Shown here: positions 35,452-49,500 of the stretch, piece after piece
How the letters are laid out: each line of letters opens with the position of its first letter
Position numbering within the stretch: position 1 is the first letter of the stretch
Assembly: GCF_018320785.1 (NCBI RefSeq)
Contig: NC_054878.1
Coordinates: forward strand, 43,251,023-43,315,022
Length of the DNA stretch: 64,000 bases
Source: Cheilinus undulatus
Lineage: Eukaryota; Chordata; Actinopteri; Labriformes; Labridae
Direction: 5' to 3'
The notes under the pieces: model-generated
Database searches by the model: none
Seen by the model: only the letters and a program-made list of their open reading frames with translations
What the model was told of the DNA's origin: nothing
Position numbers and translations under genes: made by a program

Positions 35452-36540
35452 TACAACCCTGATTCCAGAAAAGTTGGAGCACTGTGTAAAATGTAGATTA
35501 AAAAAAAATCAGAATGCAGTGATTGTCAAATCTCATAAACCCATATTTTATTCACAACAGAACACAAACAACATATCAGATGTTGAAACAGACATTTGAA
35601 CATTTCAGGACAAATATTAGCTCATTTTAAATTTGATGGCAGCAACGCATCTCAAAACAGCAGGGACAGGACCATGTTTAGCATTCTGTAGCATCCCCTC
35701 CAGTTGCTGGAGTGTTGGAGAGGAATGTTGTCCCATTCTTGTCTGATGTAGGATTCTCGCTGCATTGATTATCAACAGTCCTGGGTCTTCTTTGATGGAT
35801 TTTTTTCTTTTCTGATGCTCCAAATGTTTTCTGTTGGTGAAAGGTCTGGACTACAGACAGGACAGTTCAGCACCCAGACCCTTCTCCTGTGAAGCCATGG
35901 TGTTGTGATGAAGTATGTGGTTTCAAATTGTCTTGCTGAAATAATCAAGGCCTTCCCTGACAGAGACGTTGTCTGGATGGGAGCAGATGTTGCTCTAAAA
36001 CCTCCCTCTGCTTCTCAGCATTGATAGTTTCTTTCCAGATGTGTAAGCTGCCCACGCCATAGACACTAATGTAACCCCATACCATCAGAGATGCAGGATT
36101 TAGAACTGAGTTCTGATAACAAACTGGATGGTCTCTCGCCTTTTTTGTTCCCAGGACACAGTATCTGTGGTTTAAAAACAAGAAAAAGAGTCCATTTTTG
36201 ATCCATCTGACCACAGAACAGTTTTCCCATCATGTCTCAGTCTATTTTGAATGATCTTTGGCCCTGAGAAGATGGCAGCATTTCTGGATGGCACAGTGAA
36301 CTGTGTTAACAGTCAGTGATTTCTGGAAGTGTTCCTGAGTCCATGCAGTGATTTTCAGTACAGAATCATGTCTGTTTTTAATGCAGTGGCCCCTGAGGGC
36401 CCGAACATAAAGAGCATCCAGTATTGACCATCAGCCTTGTCTCTCGTGCAATTCTCTGAACCTGTTGATGATATTATGTTCTCTCTATGGTGGGATATTC
36501 AAATTCTTTGCCATTTTACATTGAGGAAAAATTTCTGAAT
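35452..36540 (-). mobile_element. Tc1/mariner-superfamily remnant, copy 4
   Basis: Same element and orientation as the other copies, just 3' of the tail exon at 36740-36832. Frames are broken. Confidence 0.75.
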
Positions 36541-36739
36541 CACAATTTGATCGGAAAATGTTACCAGAGCAGAAAAGAAACACTACTTTTTGAATAATAC
36601 AGTTCTTTTGTCATTCATTTTCTACCATTCATAAAGAGTTAAGAACACAACTGCAAAGCTACATATCAGAAGCTTTTCTCGAGCTTACAAAAACAATCTT
36701 AAATTGTTTGTTTTGTACATGTTTTTAAGGTCATGCAGA

Positions 36740-37441
36740 TCATTTGGTTCTTGATCTCTGGATTCTGACAGAAGCGTCATGGCCTCCACAGTTCTCATAG
36801 ATGACTGAACCAAAATCTTCATCGTTCTGTTCCTGTGGAAACAACAACTATGAATTTAGAATGTAGATTAAATTGATGGAAATATTTTCTGTTGTTCTGC
36901 AGCAAATAAGACGTAAAATAAAGGGAGAACTTTATTTTGGTGGGCCCAAATGCCTACTTATTACTAGATAATGACCTCCTTATTCTAAAGAAATGAGTAG
37001 CTAAGTAAACTTAAAATCTCTAGGTATGTTACTAAAATACAGTTGTAATTATTCTCACTCCATTTACTGGACAACAGTGAACTGTGAAATTCCACAAACA
37101 TGAGTTTTCTCTAACAGAATGTTTGAACTCACAGCATCAGGATCAATCTGGGTTTTGTTTCCTGTAAAGATAAAAGAGTTGGCATAAGTTTCAACAGTGT
37201 TGATCCACTTTATTGAATGATGCCACTATGAACATTTACATTTGGAGCTTTCTCACCTTTGATTCTGGTCCATATGCACACAGTCACAACAGCTAGAATG
37301 AGTGCTGCAAATCCCACAGACACAATGATAAACCTGAGCATGAAACCTGGATGATAAAACAAATACATAGAATCAAAAACAACAATGACTATTATTTTCC
37401 ACCTTCAACCTGGTGTCAGTTTGAAAGTTTGTACATCACAG

Positions 37442-37514
<73 letters not shown>

Positions 37515-40500
37515 TTAGTCATTTATTGTCATTGCATTGTAATCAAGCAACGAAATTACATTTGGCAGTCTCCTATGTAGTACCAAACACAGTCATCCAA
37601 GTGGTGGATAGAAATCCACAGCCTTATGTTGTCCATCCTGCTGGCGAGGGAGCAGGCATCCGTATGACAGGTTTGTGTAGGGTCGCTCTTAGCCTAGTCT
37701 GCGGCCCGGCTTGTTTGCCCCGCTTTCACCTTCTCGCACAATGCCGTTGCTGCCTCCTCCCCACTTGCCTATAGATGTTGTGCTGCTCAATCCACTGAGC
37801 ATCTTTTTACCGGATGCCTGCTCCCTCGCTAGCAGGATGGATGATGTGAGGCTGCGGATTTCTAACCACCACTTGGACGACTGTGATTGCTGCTACAGAG
37901 GAGACTGCCATATGTAATTTCGTTAGGTTTTTACAATGCAATGACAATAAACAACTATCTCTATCTCTATATAATTTAAGAGTGCATCTTTCTTGCTGCC
38001 AACTGCCGTGGTTGCCTGGCAACAGCATTTTTAAAAACTTCTTTAATGTCAAACTGGAAACAGGTTTCTACAAAATAATGTGAAACAAAAATATGTCATG
38101 TAAATTAAGTGACTTCATAAATATTCACCCTCTTTAAAGAGACTGACCTAATTCAACAGAGGTCCAAACAACTGGTGCTAGTAGTCTCACTATTAGTGAA
38201 ATAGGGATCACCTGAGTGCAGTGAATGAGTGTCAAGTGACTAGTATAAAGACATTTGTCTGGAAGGTCCAGTCACTGGCTAATCAGTATTCCTGGCTACT
38301 ATTACACCATGAGGACAAAAGAACACTCCAAGCAACTCAGAGAAAAGGTGATTGACAAGTAAAGTCAGTAGATGGATACAAAGACATTTTCAAGGAATGG
38401 AAATTTTAAGAAATGGAAGGAAGATGGCACATGTGTAAATCTGCCTGGATCAGACCATCCTCACAAACTGAGTAACTAGTGAGAAAGGCCGCGAAGACAT
38501 GACTACTGTGAAGGAGTTACAAGCCTCAGCAATGTTTTTTATAAGGATGTAGCATAGCATTATGAAACAAATATCATCAATTATACATGAGTGTTTTAGT
38601 CTCTCCGTCAAACTGGATGAATGGCCAAACTGACATCACATACCATATGTGAGTATATTAACTGCTATCTGAATGGGATTTTATACTTTCTACAGTACAG
38701 TTTGCTGTTGTAATATTTCCTAGTCATAGTGACTGTAATGTGGTCGTATTTACAGCCATAGTTAACGGTCAACTATTGCTAACAAAAAAATCCAAGTATA
38801 TTAGTTGTTTTATAAAGAATAAATCAAAAGTATGTAACTTTTCTGCAATTAGTTAGGTGCAGATCAACTAATGTAGAAACTACTCACCCACACATCTGCC
38901 AGAGCTGTTGGTGTACCCAGGAGGGCAGATGCATGTGTATGCACCAATGGTGTTGTTGCAATAAGCACCAGGACCACATGCATTAGGATCTTTGCACTCG
39001 TTGATATCTGACACAAGGACAAGTGAAGATGAGTAAGTGTTGGTGTAGAGCAGGGGTGGGCAATTAATTTTTACAAGGGGCCACATGAGAACCCTGAATT
39101 GTGTCAGAGGGCCGCACCAACGGTAACTTGAACTTTATTCTGTTCAACTTCATCCCATTGTAAAATGCACTAAATTATATATTTTGAATAGCTGGTACTG
39201 TCATGTACCATGGACTTTAACACAGAATAAAATCAGGACCCAAATGCACGACTCAGGAGACAGGTACACATGAAGCAAAAATCAAAATCTTTAATGCAGT
39301 CCGAGGCAAAACCAGAGATCTGAAAACTCACAGGCAAAGGTACAGACAGGGATCAGACAGGAGGGGAAACGGATAACTGGCTTGGTCGTAATCAATAAGG
39401 CTAGACGAGAGCAAACTAAAGAGCCGGAACGTGAACTGAGAAGAACAACAGACTGACAAGGAGGTGAGTGTGCAGGTGAGTATTATACTAAGACTAATCA
39501 GTGATGCAGGACAGGTGTGAGGAGCAGCATGCAGGACGGAGAGCAGCAGGGGGAGGAGACAAGGTGAGTGACACATGAGGGATCAGGAGTCAGTGAGGGA
39601 AAGGCGGGGCGAGGTGAGCGGAGAGTGATCAATCTAAAACAGAAAAGGAAAATTAGAACATGCAAAACATAAATCGACAAGAATGTGCAAAAATAAAAGT
39701 GAAAAAATAGACTTAACAGACAGGGATCGTGACAGGTACTGGTAATTGGTAGAATAAAAATAATCTGTGAATATTTACAATTCTTAACAAATTTATTAGA
39801 CCACCTATAATAAAAATGAGAAAATCTTTCAAAAACTTTTTTAAAACTAAAAATGTTATTATTTATTTGGCAAATAACAAACTGAAACAACTAAATAGTC
39901 CTTTTCACACATAATAACCAAAAAACTTCATATTTTGTATGGCCTCCTTTTGCCTTGATAACAGCTTGCATTCTTACTGCCATTGTTTTTATGGACTTTT
40001 CCACAGTCTCTTCTGTTAATGAGTTCCAAATAGTGTCTAGCTATTCCCACAGACTTGCTTTAGATGAAACTTTTGTGCCATCAATCTTTATTTTATTTTT
40101 ATTTTTAACCTTTATTTAACCAGATAATTCCCATTGAGATGGAGATCTCTTTTACAAGGGCGACCTGGCCAAGAGGTCAGCAGCACACGTCATAATAAAT
40201 AATACATTTCAGTGTCAGATCACAACAATAAGTCAAAAACAAACAGTACTATAGAAAGTGCATAGGTATTTGCAGATAAAGTGCTGGAAAATGACTCAGA
40301 AACAAATCTATAAACACAGGCACTGTTCTGAGGTCTCACTATGTCTGTCGTTTAAGACCGAACGAAATGCTCCAAGGGAAATGAGTTAAGACAAGTTCAA
40401 GTCAGTCTGGAGAGAGTTCCATGCCGAGGGGGCAAGAAAACTGAACGCTTTTTCCCCAATTCAGTTCTGACATGAGGAACAAACAGATGGACAATGCTGC

Positions 40501-43500
40501 TAGAGCGCAAGGCAAAATGGCTTTCAGTTCTTTGAAGAAGAGTACATAAATAAGAAGGAGCAAAGCCAAGGAGAGCCTTATAACTTTGAATCTACTAAAT
40601 CCCAAATTTGTTCAACAGGATTCACATTCGGACTTTGACTTGGCCAGTCCATCAGTTCTAGTACTCCAGATTCCTTTTTCTTGCTCCAATAGTCTCTGCA
40701 CAGCTTTGAAGTATGCTTGGGCTCATTGTCTTGTTGGTATATGAACCCACGACCAATCAGATTCAGTCCAGAAGGGATTCCATGATGCACTAAGATGTTG
40801 TGGTAAATGTTCTTGTTCATGATACCATCGATTTTCACTAATTTGCCCACGCCGTGTCCACAAATGGAACCCCATACCATAATGGAATCTCCACCGTGTT
40901 TCACTGTGGGTGTAATGCATCCGGCATCAAAATGTTATCCAGCTTTTCTGTGGACATAAACACGACGATGCTGACCCAAGAGTTCAAACTTGGACTCGTC
41001 CGTCCAGAGTACCTTCTTCCAGTCATCAACAGTCCTGTGTTTGTGCTCCCTATGTCTTTCCCTATTTGTCTCAGAGACCATCCAGCATCATGAAGTGCTT
41101 TAATGCCGACTCTTTCATTTTCAGTGAGCTCTCCATGTTTTACCATTTTGAACAGAAATGAGGAATTTCAAACTGAATTCACCTTTTTATACCCAAATTT
41201 GAGCCCGCTCACTGGGCTTCTCTGAGAAGTCTGAAATGAATCAAGCATAACATTCAACCACTAAAACTCAGGAATGCAAGTAAATAACTATAATTTGACA
41301 TATTAATCAAGAGATATTAATGTGCTCTGCTATTTTAATGAGAAAATACTCCTATAGAAGTAATAAACAAAAACAAAAACAATCATGGCATCGGTGCAGT
41401 TTATTTTTAACTTGTTGATCTCCACAAACACACACAAAAAAAAATAAGATTATACAAAAAACAATAACTTATAATGTTTTTCACTTCATTTTACCCCTTC
41501 AGTGAGAATAATCCAGTCTGTCTTGGGCTTGTGCAAGGGCATTGAAATCTGGCTGAATGTCTGAGGTGGCTATGCGAAGGACAGCTGAGAGGTGGTCATC
41601 AGTGATAGAGGATCTGTGTTTGGATTTGTCGGACTTCATCACTGAGAATGTCTGTTCACATACGTAGGTAGATCCAAAGAGGACTAGAATCTTCTGTGCA
41701 TGCCTCCTCAGGTGTGGAAAGTTCTCCTCTTTAAGGGAAGAGTAAAAATCCACTGATCTGAAGTGCTCTGTCAGAAGTGTGTTAGACTGCAGGTCAATGA
41801 GTTTCATCTGAACATTACTTGGTGCATTATCGACACTGTAAGTGAAGGGAGAAGAAACCATGTGCATTTCACTCTCAACTGAAATCACCTTGAAAACTCT
41901 CCATGCAGTGCTTCTAACATGGATAAGTACTTGTAGAGGTGATCAGCTGATCTTGTGGCTTCCTTTAGTGTTGGCAAATGGGTGAGAATGTGTCCTCCAC
42001 TTGGCTTGAGAGAAGCAGACTTTCTCATGAAAGCCTTCACTGCACTGTATATTTCATGCACAAAAAGGCCCTTACATTGCAGTTTGACATTTAGTTCATT
42101 CATTATTGCAGTCACATCCACAGCAAATCCGAGGTCTGCCACCCAGTCTTCATCTGAAAGCTGTGGGATGTCATGTCCTTTCTTCACACAGAAATCCTGA
42201 ATCTGGTCTCTAAGGCCCCAGACACTTTTCAGTACTTTGCTCAGGCTGAGCCACCTGACTGTGCAGTGATAGCTTATGTCACCGTTTTCAGTCTCATTTT
42301 CCTCCAAGTGCAATGAACTGTCTGCGATTTAATGCTCTCACTCTGATGAAGTTAACTATTTTAGTTACAGCATCAACAACATGGTTCATTTTTAACCCTG
42401 ACTACCTGAAAGTACAGACCAAGGTCCGTGTTTCTGTTACATTGTATACATTTGGTTTGGTCTGTCATTATTGCAAATGGACTAACAGACTTTACACGAC
42501 AAACCTATGTGATATGGTCATCAACTACGTGGTTTGCATGTCTCTGTAGTTTACATTGATTGGTCATTTGGCCGGCGGGCGTCTGACATCAACAAGTTAA
42601 ATAAAGCGAGTCTTGAATGTTGTAAACAATAAATGAAATCATCATTCCTACCATCATAATATTGATTTTCTACTACCAAAAGCAAAAACTTGAAGAGCTG
42701 TACATAAGGCTGGTCCGAGATCGTCCTTTGAGTTTTACCATTAGACGACAACTTTATCGTCGTCGACAGGAAAGGAGAAGAAAGTATGCAATCCTGCGAG
42801 CCATTGCAACACCGACTCGGGAGAAAAGGTATGTGTTGTAAAACTCTTGAAAAGATGAGCTGTCAATAGTGAAGTACAACTTTTTCTACAATTTTATGAA
42901 AATTTCTGTGCTTGGACAATCTCCATTTACCATTACTCCACGTTACTCCACACGTAACGTAAAGCTGCTACCATTAGCTCATCCTGTCCAGGCTGCTGGT
43001 CAATTTCAGTAGCGTTGTGGGCTCTTCTGCGGCTCATTTTGTTATGGTGATGGATTCACTTTGGCGGTAGACATGCAGTAATTTCCTGACATTGATACTA
43101 AGGTCGGAACCTTTCAAAATAATGCTTTCACACTAGGCATGACCCAGACCGTGGTTCTGTTTGGTCCGGACCGAGACCACCTCTTTTGGTTGGACCAAGG
43201 TCCGGCTGTTTGGTCTGGACCACGCTCCAGGGGAGGTTTCACACCTATCATTTTTGTTTGGACCAAACAGAAAAGTCCAGACCAAACGACATTGGTGTGA
43301 AAACCCCCTAACACAACACTTCCTGATATATTTACAATGCAAAAATGGCAATTTCTGCACAGGGTTAATTTCGGTCACTTCATCCTGCATTCTCTTCAAA
43401 AGTCCAACATTTTTTCCCATCAGATTTGGACAACCGTCTGTTGTCACCCTGCCAGCTTGTCCCATTTCAGTCCTAACTTGTCCCAACATGCATTTGTCTC

Positions 43501-46500
43501 TGTGAAAAAGTGGTTGTCCCTTTCACTGACTGCAATGCTGTGTGATTTGAAAGTCTGCAGTTATCTCAAGTAAGAAGATGAGTAGCTGGGCGGTGTCACG
43601 TACATCGCAGCTCTCATCCAAAGCCAGTGAAAAATAGTCAAAGTCGGTCGCTCTGTTCTTCAGCTGAAGCTCCAAGTTTCCAGCGATGTCCTCAACCCAC
43701 CTCGTTACAGTACATCGGAAGAGTGGCACTTTCTCAAATGCCCCCTTTTTCTCCGGGCATATCAGTGCAACAGAGTCCAATAAGAACTCCTTAATAAACT
43801 CTCCATCAGAAAACGCTTTACTTTTTCTGGTGATTTTGTGAGAAATTACATAACTTGTCCTGACAGCTGCATCTCTGGGTGTGCAACGTTTTGTAAAAAG
43901 TCCTTGTTGGGTTTGCAGTTTTGTTAGCAACACATCAGACTCCCTTACATGCTCTTCATCAGACAGATTTCTGTATTTATCCTCATGTTTGGTCATGTAG
44001 TGGCAATTCAAATCTTTTAACACAGCGACCTGTGTACCACAAATTAAACACAAGGCTTTACCTTTGACTTATGTAAAGAAGTACTTGGCAGTCCATGTTG
44101 AAAACACAGCATTCGTTATCAACTTTTCTTGGCGTGAGCGGACATCTTGAGGGTAACCTGGCTAGCATCACTTCTCGCTGTTCAACTTCACTCACGGCTC
44201 ATGCACACACATGCCTCCATGCCTATATGTTCTAATTTATGATTGGTCTCACACAGGCCAGTTTCCGTCTCTCTGTCAAACTGGACGAATGACCAAACTG
44301 ACATCACATACCATATGTGAGTATATTAACTGCTATCTGAATGGGATTTTATACTTTCTACAGTACAGTTTGCTGTTGTAATATTTCCTAGTCATAGTGG
44401 CTGTAATGTGGTCGTATTTACAGCCATAGTTTAATAACGGTCAACTGTTGCTAACAAAAAATCCAAGTATATTAGTTGTTTTATAAAGGATAAATCAAAA
44501 GTATGTAACTTTTCTGCAGCTAGCTAGGTGCAGATCAACTAATGTAGAAACTACTCACCCACACATCTGCCAGAGCTGTTGGTGTACCCAGGAGGGCAGA
44601 TGCATGTGTATGCACCAATGGTGTTGTTGCAATAAGCACCAGGAACACATGCATTAGGATCTTTGCACTCGTTGATATCTGACACAAGGACAAGTGAAGA
44701 TGAGTAAGTGTTGGTGCAGAGACACACTGTAGACACCGTGGCCTGTAAAACTCACCTTGGCACCGTCCGTTGAGCACTGTAAAGTTAATATTTCCTCTGA
44801 TGTTCATGTATCCCCGCTGGCACTGACAGTAGAAGCTTCCTGCTGTGTTGTAGCACTCTGCGTGTTTTCTACATGGGTCTGCAATTTCTTCACACTCATC
44901 CACGTCTGTAGATCAGAGTTAAATGAAAAAGCAAAAAAAAAAAAAGGAGCAGAAAAATATCTTACAGATCAACAGGACAATACAAAATGTTTCACAGTGA
45001 CAGTATGTTTGGTACATTTTGCAGGTAAATGATATTCCTCTCAGGAATCTGTTTGTAGAAACCTGTTTTTATTCTAACATTAAAGAAGTTAAAACAAACA
45101 AACAAACAAACAAACAAAAAAAAAGCTAAATTTTATTGACCATGACTGATTTATAAAATCAATAAAAGGGTAAAACATTAAATGGGGTGAATATTTTTTA
45201 TAAGCACTGTAGCTTAGCATTATGAAACAAACATATTTTATTATACATGAGTGTTTTAGTCTCTGTCAAACTGGACGAATGGCCAAACTGACATCATATA
45301 TGTGAGTATATTTACTCACTGAGTGCCATTGACGTATATATATTTTAAAGTGTTTTTGTCGGCGGCTGGCACAAGGGGGCGCACTCACACCCCCCTGTGA
45401 GTAATTTTGGGGCTTCTGGGATACGTAGTCGGGACACTACAGTTGGAAGTGACCGTAGATCAAACATCAGAGGTGGACACTCTGGGGTCAAAGAGCAGAA
45501 AGATCGTTACGGAGGTAATCTAAGCTTAAAGTTCTAACTTAGATGCTGGAAGAAACTTTAAACTTGCCTGAGAAATCGCTTACTCACTGAAACCGATACT
45601 GAACTTAACGACAGCGAATCCAGGGATGGGCGCTTTTATTGATCTGCCTTGGCCGGCAAAAAGGCTAAAGAATGCTGCAAGGTTCCCCCCTGTGCACTGG
45701 AAAAATAAGGTAGCCTCTCGCCAGCTGGATGCATACAGTGACAAGCAGGAGAGGACGTGGGCGTATAGGCAGGTCCTGCGGAGGCTGTCCAGTTCCAGAA
45801 TGTGAATGGCATAGCAGTGACTGGAAGCACTCTTATTTATTTTAAAATAAAGTAACATTTGTAATACAATTTTCAGATATCTTTTATGTCATTGAAGGCA
45901 AAATTGTAACATTCAAATCACTGTTCTGCTTGACAGACTCTTTCACAAAAATGTACTTTTCTCAGCTTTCTAGAAAAAAAGTGGTCTTTTTGGTAAAACT
46001 AGCCTCTATTCAACTTCAGATAAATCAAGAATGGAACAAGCTACAAACAAGCGTTTTTTTCCATGATAAAATAAAGAGATTCTTCTTTCATTTGAGCTAT
46101 TTGGGGTTTTCAGAATCATAGTACAAAATATTCTGTGGGTCTTGAAAGATGACTCAAAATGTCCAAAAATGCTGGCACAAGCCACTTTCCGTTTTATAAA
46201 AGGGCTGGCACTCAATGAGTTAACTGCTATCTGAATGGGGTTTTATCCTTTGTACAGTACTGTTTGCTGTTGAAATATTTCCTAGTCATAGTGGCTATAA
46301 TGTGGTCATATTTACAGCCATAGTTTAATAACTGTCAACTATTTGCTGACAAAAAAATCCAAGTATATTAGTTGTTTTCTAAAGAATAAATCAAAAGTAT
46401 GTAACTTTTCTGCAGCTAGCAAGATGCAGATCAACTAATGTAGAAACTACTCACCCACACATCTGCCAGAGCTGTTGGTGTACCCAGGAGGGCAGATGCA

Positions 46501-49500
46501 TGTGTATGCACCAATGGTGTTGTTGCAATAAGCACCAGGAACACATGCATTAGGATCTTTGCACTCGTTGATATCTGACACAAGGACAAGTGAAGATGAG
46601 TAAGTGTTGTTGCAGAGACACACTGTAGACACCGTGGCCTGTAAAACTCACCTTGGCACTGTCCGTTGAGCACTGTAAAGTTGATATTTCCTCTGATGTT
46701 CATGTATCCCTGCTGGCACTGACAGTAGAAGCTTCCTGCTGTGTTGTAGCACTCTGCGTGTTTTCCACAGAGGTCTGCAGTTTCTTCACACTCATCCATG
46801 TCTGTAGATCAGAGTTAAATGAAAAAGCAAAAAAAAAAAAAGAGCGCAGAAAAATATCTTACAGATCAACAGGACAATACAAAATGTTTTACAGTGACAG
46901 TATGTTTGGTATATTTTGCTGGTAAATGATAATCCTCTTACAAATCTATTTGTAGAAATCTGTTTTAACTCTAACGTTAAAGAGGTTAAAAAAATTTAAA
47001 AAAAGGCTAAATTTCATTGACCATGACTGATTTATAAAATCAATAAAAGGGTAAAACATCAAATGGGGTGAATAATTTTATAAGCACTGTAGCATAGCAT
47101 TATGAAACAAATATCATCAATTAACATCACATATCATATGTGAGTATATTAACTGCTATCTGAATGGGGTTTTATCCTTTGTACAGTACAGTTTGCTGTT
47201 GTAATATTTCCTAGTCATAGTGGCTGTAATGTGGTCGTATTTACAGCCATAGTTTTATAACTGTCAACTATTTGCTGACAAAAAATCCAAGTTTATTAGT
47301 TGTTTTATAAAGAATTAATCAAAAGTATGTAACTTTTCTGCAGCTAGCTAGGTGTAGATCAGTTAATGTAGAATCTACTCACCCACACATCTGCCAAAGC
47401 TGTTGGTGTACCCAGTAGGGCAGATGCTGTGCACACCGTGGCCTGTAAAAAATATCTTACAGATCAACAGGATAATACAAAATGTTTTACAGTGACAGAA
47501 TTGTTAGGTACATTTTGCAGGTAAATGATATTCCTCTCACAAAACGATTTTAACTCACTGAGTGCCAGCCCTTTTTGTTTTTTAAATGGAAAGTGGCTTG
47601 TGCCAGCATTTTTGGCCATTTTGAGTCAAGACCCATAGTATATTTTCTAATAAGACTCTATGACACCAAATAGCAAAGAAGAAACCCTCTATTCATCATG
47701 GAAAAAAAACATTTTTTTGCACGTTGTTCCATTCTTGATTTATTGTAAGTTGAATAGAGGCTAATTTCACTAAAAAGACCACTTGTTTTCTAGAAAGCTG
47801 AGAAAAATGCATTTTTTGTGAAAGAGTCTGTCAAGCAAAACAGTGATTTGAAAGTTAGAATTTTGCCTTCAATGACATAAAAGACATCTGAAAAGTGTAT
47901 AACAAATGTTATTTTATTGTGAAATAAATAAAAATAAATACAAAATACAGCACAATACAACTGGACGGCCACCACGAGACCCCCTATACGCCCACGTCAT
48001 CTAATGCTTGCGTGTCCCCTGGCACTGCCTGCAAATTAAAGAGGGAATATAATATAAAATATGTTAAATATATTATTTATATAATAAATAATCTATAATA
48101 CATAATTTTTTGTTCTTACCTCTTTTTCTGCCAACAGACGGTGTTGCAGAACTGCATGGGGCTTGCTCTTCTCTCAAGTATGCTTCTGAAATCCCAGGAG
48201 CATGAGTGATGGTTTTATTCGATAAATCTGGCTGAATAATCAGTGGGTTCCTAACGTTAACTTACAGAGTATCAGATGCCAGAGTATCTCTCTTGAGATA
48301 CTTAAGAAATACTTAATACAAAGGTAGTATAGCAGCCTAATGATTATGTAGGCTACATTAGAAATGGGCAACCTCCTTAAAACATGACTGAGCAGTTTGA
48401 CCGTCCAGAAATTGTCAAATGTGCATTCAGACCTGGAGTCTTTTTTAATGGACGCTGTCAGAGAGAGGAATAACGCCATGAGAGAGAAAAAGGTGAGTAA
48501 AAAGACCCTAAATATGTTTAGAACTACAAATTAACTTCTTTCTGTCAATTCTTGTTTTTGTAACATCACAATTCAAACCCTCATCCTTTATCTGGGCTTA
48601 GGACCGGCAAAAATGACTCAAGAGATGCTATGGCAGTTACTTAAAATTGTATTTTTAATTGTGTGTTTTTTATTCTTTTTTTCATAAGTTTAGTTTTCTT
48701 AATTTTGGTTAGTTTTGAAACTTAAGGTCCATTTAAGAGCCTACAACAAATCACAGTGAGACATGAACATTTTTAACCATTTGATTCATAATATGTTTTT
48801 TCTTTGGTTCTAAATGAACCAAAAAGAGACAATAGAAAAACTGTCAAAGTGCCTTCACAGCGCGGTTAAAATGCAGTCTGGACACAGAGGGGTGAACATC
48901 TCCTGCTCTGAATGCAGCTGACAGGGACTGCTGCGTGAAGACCTGGCTGCCTGCGAGTGCTCTGGGACAGGGAGGGGCTCACGGCTGCACCCACTGCTCA
49001 CTGAGAGGAGCAGCAACAACACATGCTTTCACATCAGAGTCTCATAAAGTCTCCAATAACACCAGAAAAAGTCGCTAGATTTGTCGCTAGTCTCTCCTTT
49101 TAAAAAAGAGTAGCTAGAGGGGTCTGGATACTCACTAAATATAGCGACAAAGTCACTAGGTTGGTAACACTGCTCCCAGGCAAAGTGCCTGATGAGACCT
49201 ACACCAGCCTGCTCGGGGTGCTAGCCCGCTAACATTCTTATCAGAAAAGCTGGCTGTGTTTGGCCATGGAAGAACACGATTAAGCTGTTTGGTCACTGAA
49301 GGGCAACTCTAACTTACTCTCCTTTTGTGTGAAAAAAACCCCCTCCTTAAATCCATCTCTCGTCGAACAGTCAAAGAAAGTATTTCAGCAAAAGCTGGAC
49401 ATTTTGACATTTGCTGTCGCTGTCATTGATCTGACTCTCAGTCTCAATATGCCTGTGTGAAGCGGCCGTGTGTGTAGGAAACCAGGAAAATGCAGAGTGA

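Larger units (their letters stand above)
39051..44060 (-). mobile_element. hAT transposon, transposase broken and nested
   Basis: Left end caggggtgggcaattaattt is a classical hAT terminus. The transposase reads on the minus strand in pieces. 43523-44053 is the N-terminus, with a BED/C2H2-like CLIC...HYMTKH and RCTVTRWVEDIAGNLE. About 43340-43489 has TTDGCPNLMGKNVGLL. 41885-42395 has VRWLSLSKVLKSVW and related blocks. 41499-41888 has the hATC dimerisation region CEQTFSVMKSDKSKHRS. It is related to the domesticated-looking GTF2IRD2/ZBED-type hAT group. Frameshifts near 41886, 42310 and 43489 and an insertion at about 42396-43335 make it dead. The right terminus is not found. It replaced the 150-nt EGF exon next to 38888-39007. 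Confidence 0.8.
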
